NCBI GenBank assembly: GCA_910584545.1
Contig: CAJUBC010000002.1
Coordinates: 33,853 to 97,852 of the forward strand
Source of the DNA: an uncultured Muribaculaceae bacterium
GTDB taxonomy: Bacteria > Bacteroidota > Bacteroidia > Bacteroidales > Muribaculaceae
Reading direction: 5' to 3'
Length of the DNA: 64,000 nt
Both the position numbers and the translations under genes were made by a program. How positions within the stretch are numbered: the first letter of the stretch is position 1; each line of letters opens with the position of its first letter. The notes below the pieces were generated by a model. The model made no database searches, was not told where the DNA came from, and saw only the letters and a list, made by a program, of their open reading frames with translations. Positions 17,955 through 26,844 of the stretch are shown here, piece after piece.

Positions 17955-20297
17955 TCAGTCCTCGACGGTCTTGAAGAGGTCTGAGGGAGCGGTCTGCATC
18001 TCTTGTATCACTGTTGCGGTCTGTATCTTGACGGCACCGGGCGCCTTGGGTGCGGACACGCGGGATGGAGACTGTGTCTCATAACCTTCCACGCCTTCGT
18101 AACCGAGTGCGTTGATGTCGATGTTCGGGTTCCATTTTACTATATAGGCCGGAATCGCGAATCGCCAGCCGTTGGCGTAGTCCGTGTCGAATTGGTTGCA
18201 AACGACCGGATACCAGTTTCCGGAAGTCTCGTCGCTCTCAATCCAGTGGCGCCGGGTAATCGGCATGCTCCATCGCTTCTGGTCGAACCAGCCGTGACCT
18301 TCGCCCCAGAGTTCGATCCTGCGGGCCTTGCGAAGTTCGGCAGGAAGATCTGAATCGGGAGTAAGAAGCTGACCCTCGGGGTTACGCATTGTGTTGAATG
18401 TGTTGAGAAGTTCCGTTGCTTTTGCTCGCTCTCCGAGGTTGATCGCAGCTTCAATAGCCGAGAGATAGACCTCATCGGAACGCATGAACAACAAGGGTCC
18501 GCTACTATACCCATCTTTACCATAGAACTTTATCTGGGCACCGAATTGGACGGGAACCTTCTCCTGCGCATAGGAGAATGCGGAATATTCAGCACCCTCC
18601 GGTTTGCTTTTCTTATAATAGCTGATGAATCTATCCTGATTCATGGTAGCCGTGAGTTTTGCAACATCCATATAGTTACTATTGTACCATCCGCTCATTG
18701 CATTGTACGGTCTCAGACTTTTTGGTAGCTGGTCGGGCATCACGTAAAGCGAGCGGCGAACATCAGTTTCAGGAATCGAGAGATAGAGATCCTTGTCGAT
18801 TGCTCCGGCTCCAATTCCCCATGCTGAAGGATATGCACCGTTGCATGCGTTGATTGCACCCCAGGACCAATAATATAGGATATTGTCTCCGTTAAGTGTG
18901 CCGTCGGAGGCCCAGATCCAGGAATCCTTAGGCTCAATGAATCCCGATTTCAAATCCTCATTGGAGGTCAGGGGCTTTTCGCCCAGAATGGTTTCGGCGA
19001 GGCGGGTAACCTCTGTCCAGTTTTCAGCAAGCATCTCGAAACGCAACCTCACTCCCCGTGCCACATTACGTGTCGGTTCGTTGATGGCGTTTCGGCTCTC
19101 TGTGAGGATATTCTCCGCCTCAATCAGGTCCTCTCTGCACTGCGCGTAGATTTCCTCCATTGTGGCGAGAGGAAAATCTTCGGCTGTATATGAAGTATAG
19201 AGCGGAGCTACAAGTCGCGAGCGATTTTTGTCAGACCAGCGGGGGCCGTAGCACTGCAGCAGTCGGAGGTAGCCTTGGCTGCGGAGAACCAACATCTGTC
19301 CGCGCACTGTCTTGCGCTCCGCTTCCGTGGCGTCGGTGAAGCGGTCGAGGTATGTCAGAACCAGATTGGCATGGTTGATGTAAGAGAAAGCGTTGGCCCA
19401 GGGAAGACAATCGTATGTATAGTTCGCATGGGTGAGATAGTCCATGGAGAGACCGGAAGCCGTCATGTTATTGACATAGTCCTGTGAAAGATAGTTACCT
19501 ACGAAACTCATGATGCTACCCTCTCCATTATTGCCACTGTAAAAAGATATGTCATCATGTTGGCGATATAGTTCCGAAAGGGCATTGTCTGCCGCGCTAC
19601 GCAGCATGGCATAATCCGGACGAACGCTTGATGCTGTAAGCTCCAATGGCTCGTTAGGCATTGAGATGGTAAAACTCCATTTGTTGGTATCCAAACGTTC
19701 CCATCCTGCGGGGTTCTCTATCTGATTTATTGTATTGGCTCGGTTTTCACTCCTCTCTTGGTAATTCTGTATCCTGAGGAATGTAAGTGTTTCGACTCCG
19801 AGAGAACTGAAGTAGGGTGTGGAGACGCTTCCGTCCGGACTCGTACCGGTATATACGGGATAGTAGGCTAACTTTGGATATGATCCGTTAGGAACGGTTA
19901 CGGTAATTTTGATTGTGGCCCCGTATGGTATGTCTCCGGCACGTGTCGAGGAATCGTCAATAATCTCGTATGAGATTTTTATGTCATCGTTTTTCGACTT
20001 TACTGTCAGCGGATAGCTTTCTTCGCCTGGTTTCACGAAACGGATGCGCACAGGCACCGAGTTCTCGTCCATGGTCTGGGAACATACCACGCTATATCCG
20101 ACATCCTCATAGCCACTAACCTGAAAATTCGCGTAGCCGGGGTAAGCATATGTCGACCAAAATCTCTCCCCCTTGGCGTTGATGTAGTCGATGCGTGTGT
20201 CCTCTCCGGGACGTAGCTGTGCGGAGGCGGCTGGGATCAGGGGGCAGAAGGAGGTTGCCATGCAGATCGCCATCACTATTATTCTATTGATTCTCAT
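17955..20297 (-). CDS. Orphan SusD-like protein with extra N-terminal beta-rich region, copy 1
   Basis: The 780-residue product begins with a signal peptide ending in AASA before QLRPGED, with no lipobox cysteine. Residues about 30-235 are a beta-rich region of unknown type whose end (WSFTISMPNEPLELTASS) resembles the last strands of InlB B-repeat-like domains. Residues about 236-740 are SusD/RagB-like: YINHANLVLTYLDRF, RGQMLVLRSQGYLRLLQCYG, PLLFMRSDEVYLSAIEAAIN and RKARRIELWGEGHGWFDQKR. The C-terminus ends APSDLFKTVED, shared with copy 2. No SusC gene is adjacent. It overlaps the small secreted gene upstream by ATGA. Without a lipid anchor it may be soluble or attached in another way. The ligand is unknown. 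Confidence 0.85.
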   Translation of the reverse strand: MRINRIIVMAICMATSFCPLIPAASAQLRPGEDTRIDYINAKGERFWSTYAYPGYANFQVSGYEDVGYSVVCSQTMDENSVPVRIRFVKPGEESYPLTVKSKNDDIKISYEIIDDSSTRAGDIPYGATIKITVTVPNGSYPKLAYYPVYTGTSPDGSVSTPYFSSLGVETLTFLRIQNYQERSENRANTINQIENPAGWERLDTNKWSFTISMPNEPLELTASSVRPDYAMLRSAADNALSELYRQHDDISFYSGNNGEGSIMSFVGNYLSQDYVNNMTASGLSMDYLTHANYTYDCLPWANAFSYINHANLVLTYLDRFTDATEAERKTVRGQMLVLRSQGYLRLLQCYGPRWSDKNRSRLVAPLYTSYTAEDFPLATMEEIYAQCREDLIEAENILTESRNAINEPTRNVARGVRLRFEMLAENWTEVTRLAETILGEKPLTSNEDLKSGFIEPKDSWIWASDGTLNGDNILYYWSWGAINACNGAYPSAWGIGAGAIDKDLYLSIPETDVRRSLYVMPDQLPKSLRPYNAMSGWYNSNYMDVAKLTATMNQDRFISYYKKSKPEGAEYSAFSYAQEKVPVQFGAQIKFYGKDGYSSGPLLFMRSDEVYLSAIEAAINLGERAKATELLNTFNTMRNPEGQLLTPDSDLPAELRKARRIELWGEGHGWFDQKRWSMPITRRHWIESDETSGNWYPVVCNQFDTDYANGWRFAIPAYIVKWNPNIDINALGYEGVEGYETQSPSRVSAPKAPGAVKIQTATVIQEMQTAPSDLFKTVED

Positions 20298-20854
20298 TTC
20301 GTAAGGATTTTAAAGGTTGAACTTCCCGCCTTTACGATATGCACACCGGCGCCGAGTGCGCGGATGTCGATCTTACAGTCGGATGAAACTCTCTTCTCGT
20401 ACTGCAGCTGTCCTGACACGGAGTGAACCGTCACGTCTATGGGAGACTCGACTCCGGATATGGAGACGACCCCATTCTCGAGGTCGACGCGGACATTGGT
20501 CCCTGTCCTTATCTCATCCACAGATACGAGACCGGTGAACGACAGATCGCTGACTTTCTCCACCTCCATATTGAAATGGATTTTACCCGGATTCTGTCCG
20601 GCTTCGGGATTTCCCGCCTCTTCGTATGGCTGACCCTTGTCGTCAAATGACACCATACCGGTGCATACCATTAGATTGAACGGGGATCCGGGTTCATAAA
20701 GATACCAGATAGTTCCGGTCATCTGGTTGGTGAGTTCGACGGAGACTGTGGTTCCATCGCGCAGCAACGCTCTCATCTCCCCCTTGACCGCGAGCATCGG
20801 CAGTGCTGCGAAAGCGAGAAGGCCGGCAACTAACAGTTGTCTGATTTTACGCAT
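20294..20854 (-). CDS. Small secreted protein with sorting-like C-terminal domain, copy 1
   Basis: The 186-residue protein has a signal peptide (to about residue 22, ALPMLA). A beta-rich middle starts GEMRALLRDGTTVSVEL and contains VSDLSFTGLVSVDEI. The C-terminal domain of about 50 residues contains DVTVHSVSGQLQYEK, GAGVHIVKAGSSTFKIL and ends TK. This tail resembles the type A sorting domains of the type IX secretion system (strand, V-x-G-x-L, G-V-x-I-V-x, final K), but also the similar tails on many Bacteroidales secreted proteins. The gene is translationally coupled to the SusD-like gene that follows and has its own promoter at 20985-21016. Function is unknown; a partnership with the SusD-like protein is inferred from the repeated pairing. 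Confidence 0.8.
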   Translation of the reverse strand: MRKIRQLLVAGLLAFAALPMLAVKGEMRALLRDGTTVSVELTNQMTGTIWYLYEPGSPFNLMVCTGMVSFDDKGQPYEEAGNPEAGQNPGKIHFNMEVEKVSDLSFTGLVSVDEIRTGTNVRVDLENGVVSISGVESPIDVTVHSVSGQLQYEKRVSSDCKIDIRALGAGVHIVKAGSSTFKILTK

Positions 20855-20984
20855 ATATTATTTGATGAAGTGCCTGGTGTTTCATGATTTGATGATTGTT
20901 TCGGGTGTAGATGTAAAGGATGTCAAGATGGGCAGGCGCTTCGTTAAATCCCTCTTTTCAGCCTTGTCATCAGGATATCGTCAA

Positions 20985-21016
20985 CAAAGTTAGTAATTTA
21001 CAGTGATATTGCCAAA
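20985..21016 (-). promoter_or_regulatory. Predicted promoter of cassette copy 1
   Basis: On the minus strand TTTG (plus 21013-21016), exactly 20 bases, then TAACTTTG (plus 20985-20992) make an excellent Bacteroidetes promoter. It lies immediately downstream of the terminator of copy 2, so copy 1 has its own transcript with a leader of about 125 nt. Confidence 0.75.
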
Positions 21017-21019
21017 TAT

Positions 21020-21053
21020 AAGAAGAGGCCCCGCATCGCGGAGTCTCTTCTTT
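21020..21053 (-). terminator. Terminator of cassette copy 2
   Basis: AAGAAGAG and CTCTTCTT flank an inner CCGC-ATC-GCGG stem. On the minus strand the hairpin is followed by TATATTTGG. It starts 21 bases after the stop of the second SusD-like gene and shares its loop core with the terminator at 17911-17937, which suggests that the terminator was duplicated along with the cassette. Confidence 0.75.
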
Positions 21054-21074
21054 TACTGATTCATTATGGTTTTT

Positions 21075-23444
21075 TCAGTCCTCGACGGTCTTGAGGAAGT
21101 CCGAGGGTGCGGACAGCATCTCCTGCTTTACGGGTGCTGTAGGCATCATTCCGGAAGAGGGTATTGTGACCGCTGCCTTGCGGGGAGCGGGCCACGGCTC
21201 TTCTGTGTATCCATACACCTCTTCGTAATCCAGCTTGTTCACGTCGATGTATGGGTTCCAAACGGTGATGTATTCAGGAATAGGGAAGCGCCAGCCGTTG
21301 GCGAAGTCGGTGTCCAGATACTGTATGACGGTAGGATACCAGTTGCCGGACTCTGTGTCGTTCTCTACCCAGTGGCGGCATCTCATGGGCTGAGACCAGC
21401 GCTTCAGGTCGAACCAGCTGTGACCCTCGCCCCAGAGTTCTATTCTGCGCGCCTTGTGTATTTCGGCAAGAATATCATCGTCCTGGGAAAGAAGATTTCC
21501 CGAAGGATTGCGCATCGTATTGAAGCGGTTGATAAGCTCTGCCGCCTTTGAAACGTCACCGAGGTTGGCATACGCCTCTGCGGCGGAGAGGTATACCTCG
21601 TCGGAACGCATGAAGAGAAGTGCTCCCTCATACGATTTTGCATCGGGAGCATAGAACTTCACCTGCGCTCCGAATTGTATCGGAACGTTATCGCCATAAC
21701 CACAGGTAAACGCGGAATTGATTACGCCTTCAGGTTTTAGTTTTTTATAATGGTTTATGAACCCTGTCTGCTTTTTTGAAACCGCGAGATTGTTTATGTC
21801 GATATTGGAAGAATCATACCAGCCGGCCATCTCATCATACGGTTGCATGTCCGCCTCGAATCGGTCGGGCATCACATACAGCGCGCGGCGCACGTCACTC
21901 TCCGGAATCGAGAGATAAAGGTCTTTTTCAATTGCCCCGGCACCCATCTGCCATGCGGCGGGATATGCACCGTTGCATGCGTTGATTGCATTCCAGGACC
22001 AATAGAAAAGGTTGTTTTTTCCAAACAGTGTGCCGTCGGCACCCCATATCCATGATTCGGCAGGCTCAAAGAATCCGGATTTCAGATCTTCGTCGGTGGT
22101 AAGAGGCTTCTCTTTCAAGATGCTTTCGGCAAGTTGCGTCACCTCTGTCCAGTTCTCGGCAAGCATTTCGAAACGCAACCTTATTCCCCGTGCCGCATTC
22201 TTGTCCGGCTCGTTAAATGTATCGCTTTTCTCGGGAAGCATTTTCTCCGCCTCGATCAGGTCCATTCTGCATTGCGCGTAGATTTCCTCCATTGAGGCGA
22301 GAGGAAGGTCCTGGGCGGAGTATGTGGTGTAGAGAGGAGCCACAAGCCTCGAGCGGTTCCGGTCGGACCAGCGGGGACCGTAGCACTGCATCAGGCGCAG
22401 ATAACCCAGACTGCGGAGTACATACATCTGGCCGCGCACGGTATTGCGCTCCTCCTCTGTCGCTGCGGTGAACTGGTCAAGATATCTCAGAATCAGGTTC
22501 GCATGGTTGATATACGAGAATGAGTTGGTCCATGGCAATGCCGTGTACATTAAGTTCGCATAATAGAGGTAATTCATGGAAAGGCCTTTTTGCGTAAGCT
22601 CGCTGACAAAGTCCTGCGAAAGGTCGTTTCCCACATAGCTCATGATGCTTCCCTCTCCGTTATTGCCTGAGTACAGATTCATATCTTTATGCTGGCGGTA
22701 TAGTTCCGACAGGGCCATGTCGGCGGCGTTGCGCAATAAGACATAATCGGGGCGAACGGCTGATGCGGTGATGTCAAGTGGCTCGTTGGGCATGTAAAAT
22801 GAAAAATACCATTTGTCGGTTTCGTACATATCGCGTTTCCATACGTAGGGATTTTCTATGGCGTCGATATAATTCTTCCGGTATTCTCCCTGTTCATGGT
22901 CGCGCTCGACGCTGTATTGGGACAGAGCCTCCAATCCGAGCGATGAGAGTTCCCACGTGTTTGTCTCTCCATTCGGATAAGTCCAGGAGTAGGCAAGATG
23001 ACAGGCTATTGTCGGAAATGAACCGGATGGGGCGGTTACGGTAAGCTTTATTTCCGCCCCGGAAGGAATGTCGCCGGTTTGGGTGGAGGATTCGCCGACT
23101 ATGTTGTACGAAATCGTGACATCGTCGTTTTGCGACCTAACTGTCAATGGGTAGCTCATTCCATCGGGCTGAACGAAACGGATCTGTTCCGGCGTGGATT
23201 TTTCATCGACGGTTTGGGGGCATTTCACCGAGAATCCGGAGCTCTTATCTCCGTTAACCGAGAAATATATGTTGCCCGGATACGGGCTTGTCGACCAGAA
23301 TCTCTCTCCCTTGGCGTTGATGTAGTCGATGCGGGTACCCCCTCCGAAACTCATCTGTGCCGAAGCGGTAGGGATGAAGGATGTGAATGCGGCAACCATG
23401 CAGGCCATGATTCCCATTATTCTGTTTATTCTGAAGATACTCAT
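21075..23444 (-). CDS. Orphan SusD-like protein with extra N-terminal beta-rich region, copy 2
   Basis: The 789-residue paralogue of the protein at 17955-20297 has the same architecture. It has a signal peptide ending PTASA without a lipobox cysteine, the shared block TRIDYINAKGERFWST, and a beta-rich region to about residue 240 ending YMPNEPLDITASAVRPDY. The SusD-like part contains YINHANLILRYLDQF, YVLRSLGYLRLMQCYGPRWS, LLFMRSDEVYLSAAEAYANL and RKARRIELWGEG-type residues. The tail ends APSDFLKTVED. The two copies look roughly 60% identical by eye, highest in the SusD core and lowest in the N-terminal region. It overlaps its small partner gene by ATGA. There is no SusC nearby and the ligand is unknown. 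Confidence 0.85.
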   Translation of the reverse strand: MSIFRINRIMGIMACMVAAFTSFIPTASAQMSFGGGTRIDYINAKGERFWSTSPYPGNIYFSVNGDKSSGFSVKCPQTVDEKSTPEQIRFVQPDGMSYPLTVRSQNDDVTISYNIVGESSTQTGDIPSGAEIKLTVTAPSGSFPTIACHLAYSWTYPNGETNTWELSSLGLEALSQYSVERDHEQGEYRKNYIDAIENPYVWKRDMYETDKWYFSFYMPNEPLDITASAVRPDYVLLRNAADMALSELYRQHKDMNLYSGNNGEGSIMSYVGNDLSQDFVSELTQKGLSMNYLYYANLMYTALPWTNSFSYINHANLILRYLDQFTAATEEERNTVRGQMYVLRSLGYLRLMQCYGPRWSDRNRSRLVAPLYTTYSAQDLPLASMEEIYAQCRMDLIEAEKMLPEKSDTFNEPDKNAARGIRLRFEMLAENWTEVTQLAESILKEKPLTTDEDLKSGFFEPAESWIWGADGTLFGKNNLFYWSWNAINACNGAYPAAWQMGAGAIEKDLYLSIPESDVRRALYVMPDRFEADMQPYDEMAGWYDSSNIDINNLAVSKKQTGFINHYKKLKPEGVINSAFTCGYGDNVPIQFGAQVKFYAPDAKSYEGALLFMRSDEVYLSAAEAYANLGDVSKAAELINRFNTMRNPSGNLLSQDDDILAEIHKARRIELWGEGHSWFDLKRWSQPMRCRHWVENDTESGNWYPTVIQYLDTDFANGWRFPIPEYITVWNPYIDVNKLDYEEVYGYTEEPWPAPRKAAVTIPSSGMMPTAPVKQEMLSAPSDFLKTVED

Positions 23445-24013
23445 TTCGTTAGAATTTTAAAGGTTGAACTTCCCGCCTTAACGATATGGACACCGGCCCC
23501 GAGAAGCCGGATGTCGATTTTCCGGTCGGATGAAACTTTCTCCTCGTACTGCAGCTGGCCCGATACGGAATGGACCGTCACATCCACCGGCGATACTATT
23601 CCGGAAAGGGAGACTACTCCGTTCTCGAGGTCGACGCCGATGTCGGCCCCCCCCTGGATTTCATCCACCGATACGATGTCGGCGAACGACAGATCGCTGA
23701 TTTCGTCCATCTCCATGTCGAAATAGATTTTTCCGTGCTCCTCTCCGGTATTGGGATCACCTTCGGCCTCATACGGCTCGCCGGTGTAGTCAAAAGCAAT
23801 TTTACCGGAATATACCAGCAGGTTGTAGTGGGGGGTAAACCCAAGAATGTAATAGAACGTTCCCTGCATTTTGTCGGCAAGTTCTACGGAGACGGTGGTT
23901 CCGTCGCGCAGCGACACCCTCATTTCCCCTTTGTCCGCTGACATCGGCAGAGCGGCGAGCAGAACAAGGACAATGACTGCTAATTGTTTGAATTTGTGCA
24001 TAGATAGTTTCAT
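23441..24013 (-). CDS. Small secreted protein with sorting-like C-terminal domain, copy 2
   Basis: The 190-residue paralogue of the gene at 20294-20854 has a signal peptide (LVLLAALPMSA), then GEMRVSLRDGTTVSVELADK. The middle is variable. The C-terminal domain of about 50 residues (DVTVHSVSGQLQYEEK, GAGVHIVKAGSSTFKIL, end TK) differs from copy 1 at only a few positions. The variable middle against a near-constant tail suggests that the tail is the conserved functional part or has been homogenised by recombination. It lies 108 bases downstream of rpe. I see no good promoter in that gap, so it may be read from the rpe transcript or from a promoter inside rpe. Confidence 0.8.
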   Translation of the reverse strand: MKLSMHKFKQLAVIVLVLLAALPMSADKGEMRVSLRDGTTVSVELADKMQGTFYYILGFTPHYNLLVYSGKIAFDYTGEPYEAEGDPNTGEEHGKIYFDMEMDEISDLSFADIVSVDEIQGGADIGVDLENGVVSLSGIVSPVDVTVHSVSGQLQYEEKVSSDRKIDIRLLGAGVHIVKAGSSTFKILTK

Positions 24014-24121
24014 TGAAGCGCTTGTTGTTTCATGATTCGATATATTGTTGACAAGAGATGACGCGAATATGGGTTAGCGCTTCGTTAAAACCCGTCTCGA
24101 ATCCCTCTCTCGTCAGTATGG

Positions 24122-24766
24122 TCAGAGCGCGCGGAGACCGGCGATAGCTGCCTTCGGATCGGCGTGGCGGAACACATAGCTCCCGGCGACGACCATATCG
24201 GCTCCGGCTCCTGCAAGTTCAGCTCCGGTCTCTCCGTTGACGCCGCCGTCGATTTCTATAACGGCGTGCGAACCGGTCCGGTCCACGAGTTCACGGAGCT
24301 CACGTGTCTTCTCGAGAGTGTGCCTGATGAAAGGCTGACCGCCGAATCCGGGATTGACCGACATGAGCAGCACGAGGTCGAGGTCTCCGATGATGTCGAC
24401 GAGTGTCGATACCGGAGTGGCGGGGCAGAGCGTTACGCCCGCTTTCATTCCTGCGTCGTGGATGGCCTGCACGGTGCGGTGGATATGCACGCATGCCTCC
24501 TGATGGAAGTTCATGATCTCGGCCCCGAGGTCGCGTACCTGCGATATCCAGTTCTGGGGCTCCACTATCATCAGGTGTACGTCGAGGGGTTTGCGGCATA
24601 TTTTCGACACGGCTTTCATCACCGGAAAACCGAACGATATGTTGGGTACGAATACGCCGTCCATCACGTCGAGATGAAGATAATCGGCCTCCGACTCGTT
24701 GATCATCCGGATGTCAGGCTCAAGGTTGGCGAAATTGGCTGCCAAAAGTGAGGGTGATACTTTCAT
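24122..24766 (-). CDS. rpe: Ribulose-phosphate 3-epimerase
   Basis: This 214-residue TIM-barrel enzyme interconverts ribulose 5-phosphate and xylulose 5-phosphate in the pentose phosphate pathway. It starts VSPSLLAANFANL. Family motifs are HLDVMDGVFVPNISFGF (metal-binding His/Asp), DVHLMIVEP, SVNPGFGGQPFI and VIEIDGGVNGET. The length is normal. It follows ligA by 64 bases on the same strand and precedes the cassette copy 2 genes by 108 bases. Confidence 0.97.
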   Translation of the reverse strand: MKVSPSLLAANFANLEPDIRMINESEADYLHLDVMDGVFVPNISFGFPVMKAVSKICRKPLDVHLMIVEPQNWISQVRDLGAEIMNFHQEACVHIHRTVQAIHDAGMKAGVTLCPATPVSTLVDIIGDLDLVLLMSVNPGFGGQPFIRHTLEKTRELRELVDRTGSHAVIEIDGGVNGETGAELAGAGADMVVAGSYVFRHADPKAAIAGLRAL

Positions 24767-24830
24767 TGGTACATATATTAAGGTTATAGAAAGTTTTTGT
24801 TATTGATGTATTATGTTTTTTTTGATAGCG

Positions 24831-26840
24831 TTATTCGCCGATCATGGACAGGAATTCATCCTCCGACACAATCGGAATACCGAGTTTGCCGCATTTCTCG
24901 AGCTTTGCGGGCCCCATGTTCTCGCCGGCGAGCACGAAACTTGTCTTTTTGGAGATGCTTCCGGAGTTCCTGCCTCCCTGGGCAACGATGATGTCCTTGT
25001 ATTCATCGCGGCTGTGGCGCGAGAAAGTTCCGGATATGACGATTGTCTTTCCATCGAGGGCATCCCCGGCGGGGGCAAGCCGCTCTTCGTCTACTTTCAT
25101 AGTCACGCCGGCGGCGATGAGTGTGTCGATGTTGGCCTCGTTCACCGGTTCCCGCAGGAAGTCATGGATGTTTCCTGCAATCACCGGGCCAATGTCGGGT
25201 ATGGCGGAGAGTTCCTCGACCGACATGGAGCGCAGATGCTCCATGCTGGGCACCGCCATGGCGAGCCGCTTGGCAGTCGTCTCTCCGACGTTGGGGATGG
25301 AGAGGGCATAGAGAACCCGTTCGAACGGCACCTGCTTAGATGCCTCGATTCCGGCCATTATCCTTTGCGCGGTCTTCTCCCCGATGCGGTCCAGTCCGGA
25401 GAGCTTGGCCTCGTCGAGACTGTAGAGGTCGCCGATGGTCCTCACTAATCCGCATGAATAGAGCAGTTCGGCGGTCTCTTCACCGATACCGTCGATGTCC
25501 ATCATCCGGCGCGCGCAGAAATGCTCTATACGCCCCGTGATCTGCGGACGGCAGCCGTACTTGTTGGGGCATACCCATGATGCCTCGCCGTAGATGCGGC
25601 GCAGCGGAGTGCCGCATTCCGGACATTCATGCACGAACTCTATCCTTGCGGCTCCGGCGGGACGCAGCGATTCTTCCACGCCGGTGATCTGAGGGATGAT
25701 TTCTCCCGCTTTCTCCACGTAGAGGCTGTCACCCTCATGGATGTCGAGTTCCTGCATTATCTCTTCGTTGTGGAGCGACGCGCGCTTCACGATTGTGCCG
25801 GAGAGAAGCACCGGCTCGAGGTTGGCCACAGGAGTCACGATTCCCATGCGTCCGGTTTCGAATGATACGAAGCGGAGCGGTGTGCATGCGCGCTCCGGAT
25901 TGAACTTGAAAGCCACGGCCCATCGGGGCGACTTGGCGGTGTATCCTAAGTTGAGCTGCTGGCGAAGGGAGTTCACCTTGAACACCAGACCGTCGGTGGC
26001 CACCGGGAGCTCACGGCGGTGCCCGTCCCAGTAATGTATGAATTCATCCACCTCTTCCAGCGAATGGAGCAGAGCCATCTCTTTCGAGACCTTGAAACCC
26101 CATTCGGCCGCCTTCCGCATGTTGTCGTAGTGGTTGTCGCAGGGGAGATTGTCGCTCAGTAGATAATAAAGACGGGCATCGAGGCGTCGTCGGGCCACTT
26201 CGCGCGGGTCGCGGGTCTTCAGCGTTCCGGAGGCGGCGTTTCGAGGGTTGGCGAACAGGGGTTCCTCGTTGTAGGATCGCTCGGCGTTGAGGCGTTCGAA
26301 TTCCTTCCATGGCATAAGGATCTCTCCCCTTATCTCGAACTCCTCCGGCCAGTCGCCGGGCTGGAGCTGGAGCGGTATGCTGCGGATGGTCTTCACGTTG
26401 GCAGTGACATCATCCCCCTGCGTTCCGTCGCCTCGCGTCACGGCTCGCACCATGCGGCCGTTGCGGTAGGTTATCGAGATGGATGTGCCGTCGAATTTCA
26501 GTTCGCCGACAATTGAGAATACCTCACCCATGAGTGCCTTGCGTACGCGCTCGAACCACTCGTCGACCTCTTCGATGGAATAGGTATTGGAGAGCGACAT
26601 CATGGGCCGCTCGTGGACCACATGCTCGAACCCTTTCGACAGATCCGATCCCACGCGCCGGGTGGGGGAAAGCGGGTCGAAACTCTCGGGATGCTCGTTT
26701 TCGAGCTTCTCCAGCTCCTTGAGCATGAAGTCGAAGTCACGGTCGGAGATTTCCGGCGCATTGAGCACATAGTAATTGTAATTGTGCCTGTTGAGCTCGT
26801 CGCGGAGCTGCTTTATCCTTTCTATCGGGTCCATTGTCAC
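24831..26840 (-). CDS. ligA: NAD-dependent DNA ligase
   Basis: LigA (669 residues) seals nicks in replication and repair using NAD. It begins IERIKQLRDELNRHNYNYYV (domain Ia). The adenylation lysine lies in GELKFDGTSISI near residue 118. Other family blocks are TRGDGTQGDDVTANVKTIRS, an OB fold, the zinc-binding cysteines CPECGTPLRRIYGEASWVCP plus a fourth Cys in NKYGC, helix-hairpin-helix repeats, and a C-terminal BRCT domain (LDGKTIVISGTFSRHSRDEY). The length is normal. Its start is 4 bases after the truA stop, so the two are co-transcribed. Confidence 0.98.
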   Translation of the reverse strand: MTMDPIERIKQLRDELNRHNYNYYVLNAPEISDRDFDFMLKELEKLENEHPESFDPLSPTRRVGSDLSKGFEHVVHERPMMSLSNTYSIEEVDEWFERVRKALMGEVFSIVGELKFDGTSISITYRNGRMVRAVTRGDGTQGDDVTANVKTIRSIPLQLQPGDWPEEFEIRGEILMPWKEFERLNAERSYNEEPLFANPRNAASGTLKTRDPREVARRRLDARLYYLLSDNLPCDNHYDNMRKAAEWGFKVSKEMALLHSLEEVDEFIHYWDGHRRELPVATDGLVFKVNSLRQQLNLGYTAKSPRWAVAFKFNPERACTPLRFVSFETGRMGIVTPVANLEPVLLSGTIVKRASLHNEEIMQELDIHEGDSLYVEKAGEIIPQITGVEESLRPAGAARIEFVHECPECGTPLRRIYGEASWVCPNKYGCRPQITGRIEHFCARRMMDIDGIGEETAELLYSCGLVRTIGDLYSLDEAKLSGLDRIGEKTAQRIMAGIEASKQVPFERVLYALSIPNVGETTAKRLAMAVPSMEHLRSMSVEELSAIPDIGPVIAGNIHDFLREPVNEANIDTLIAAGVTMKVDEERLAPAGDALDGKTIVISGTFSRHSRDEYKDIIVAQGGRNSGSISKKTSFVLAGENMGPAKLEKCGKLGIPIVSEDEFLSMIGE

Positions 26841-26844
26841 TGTT

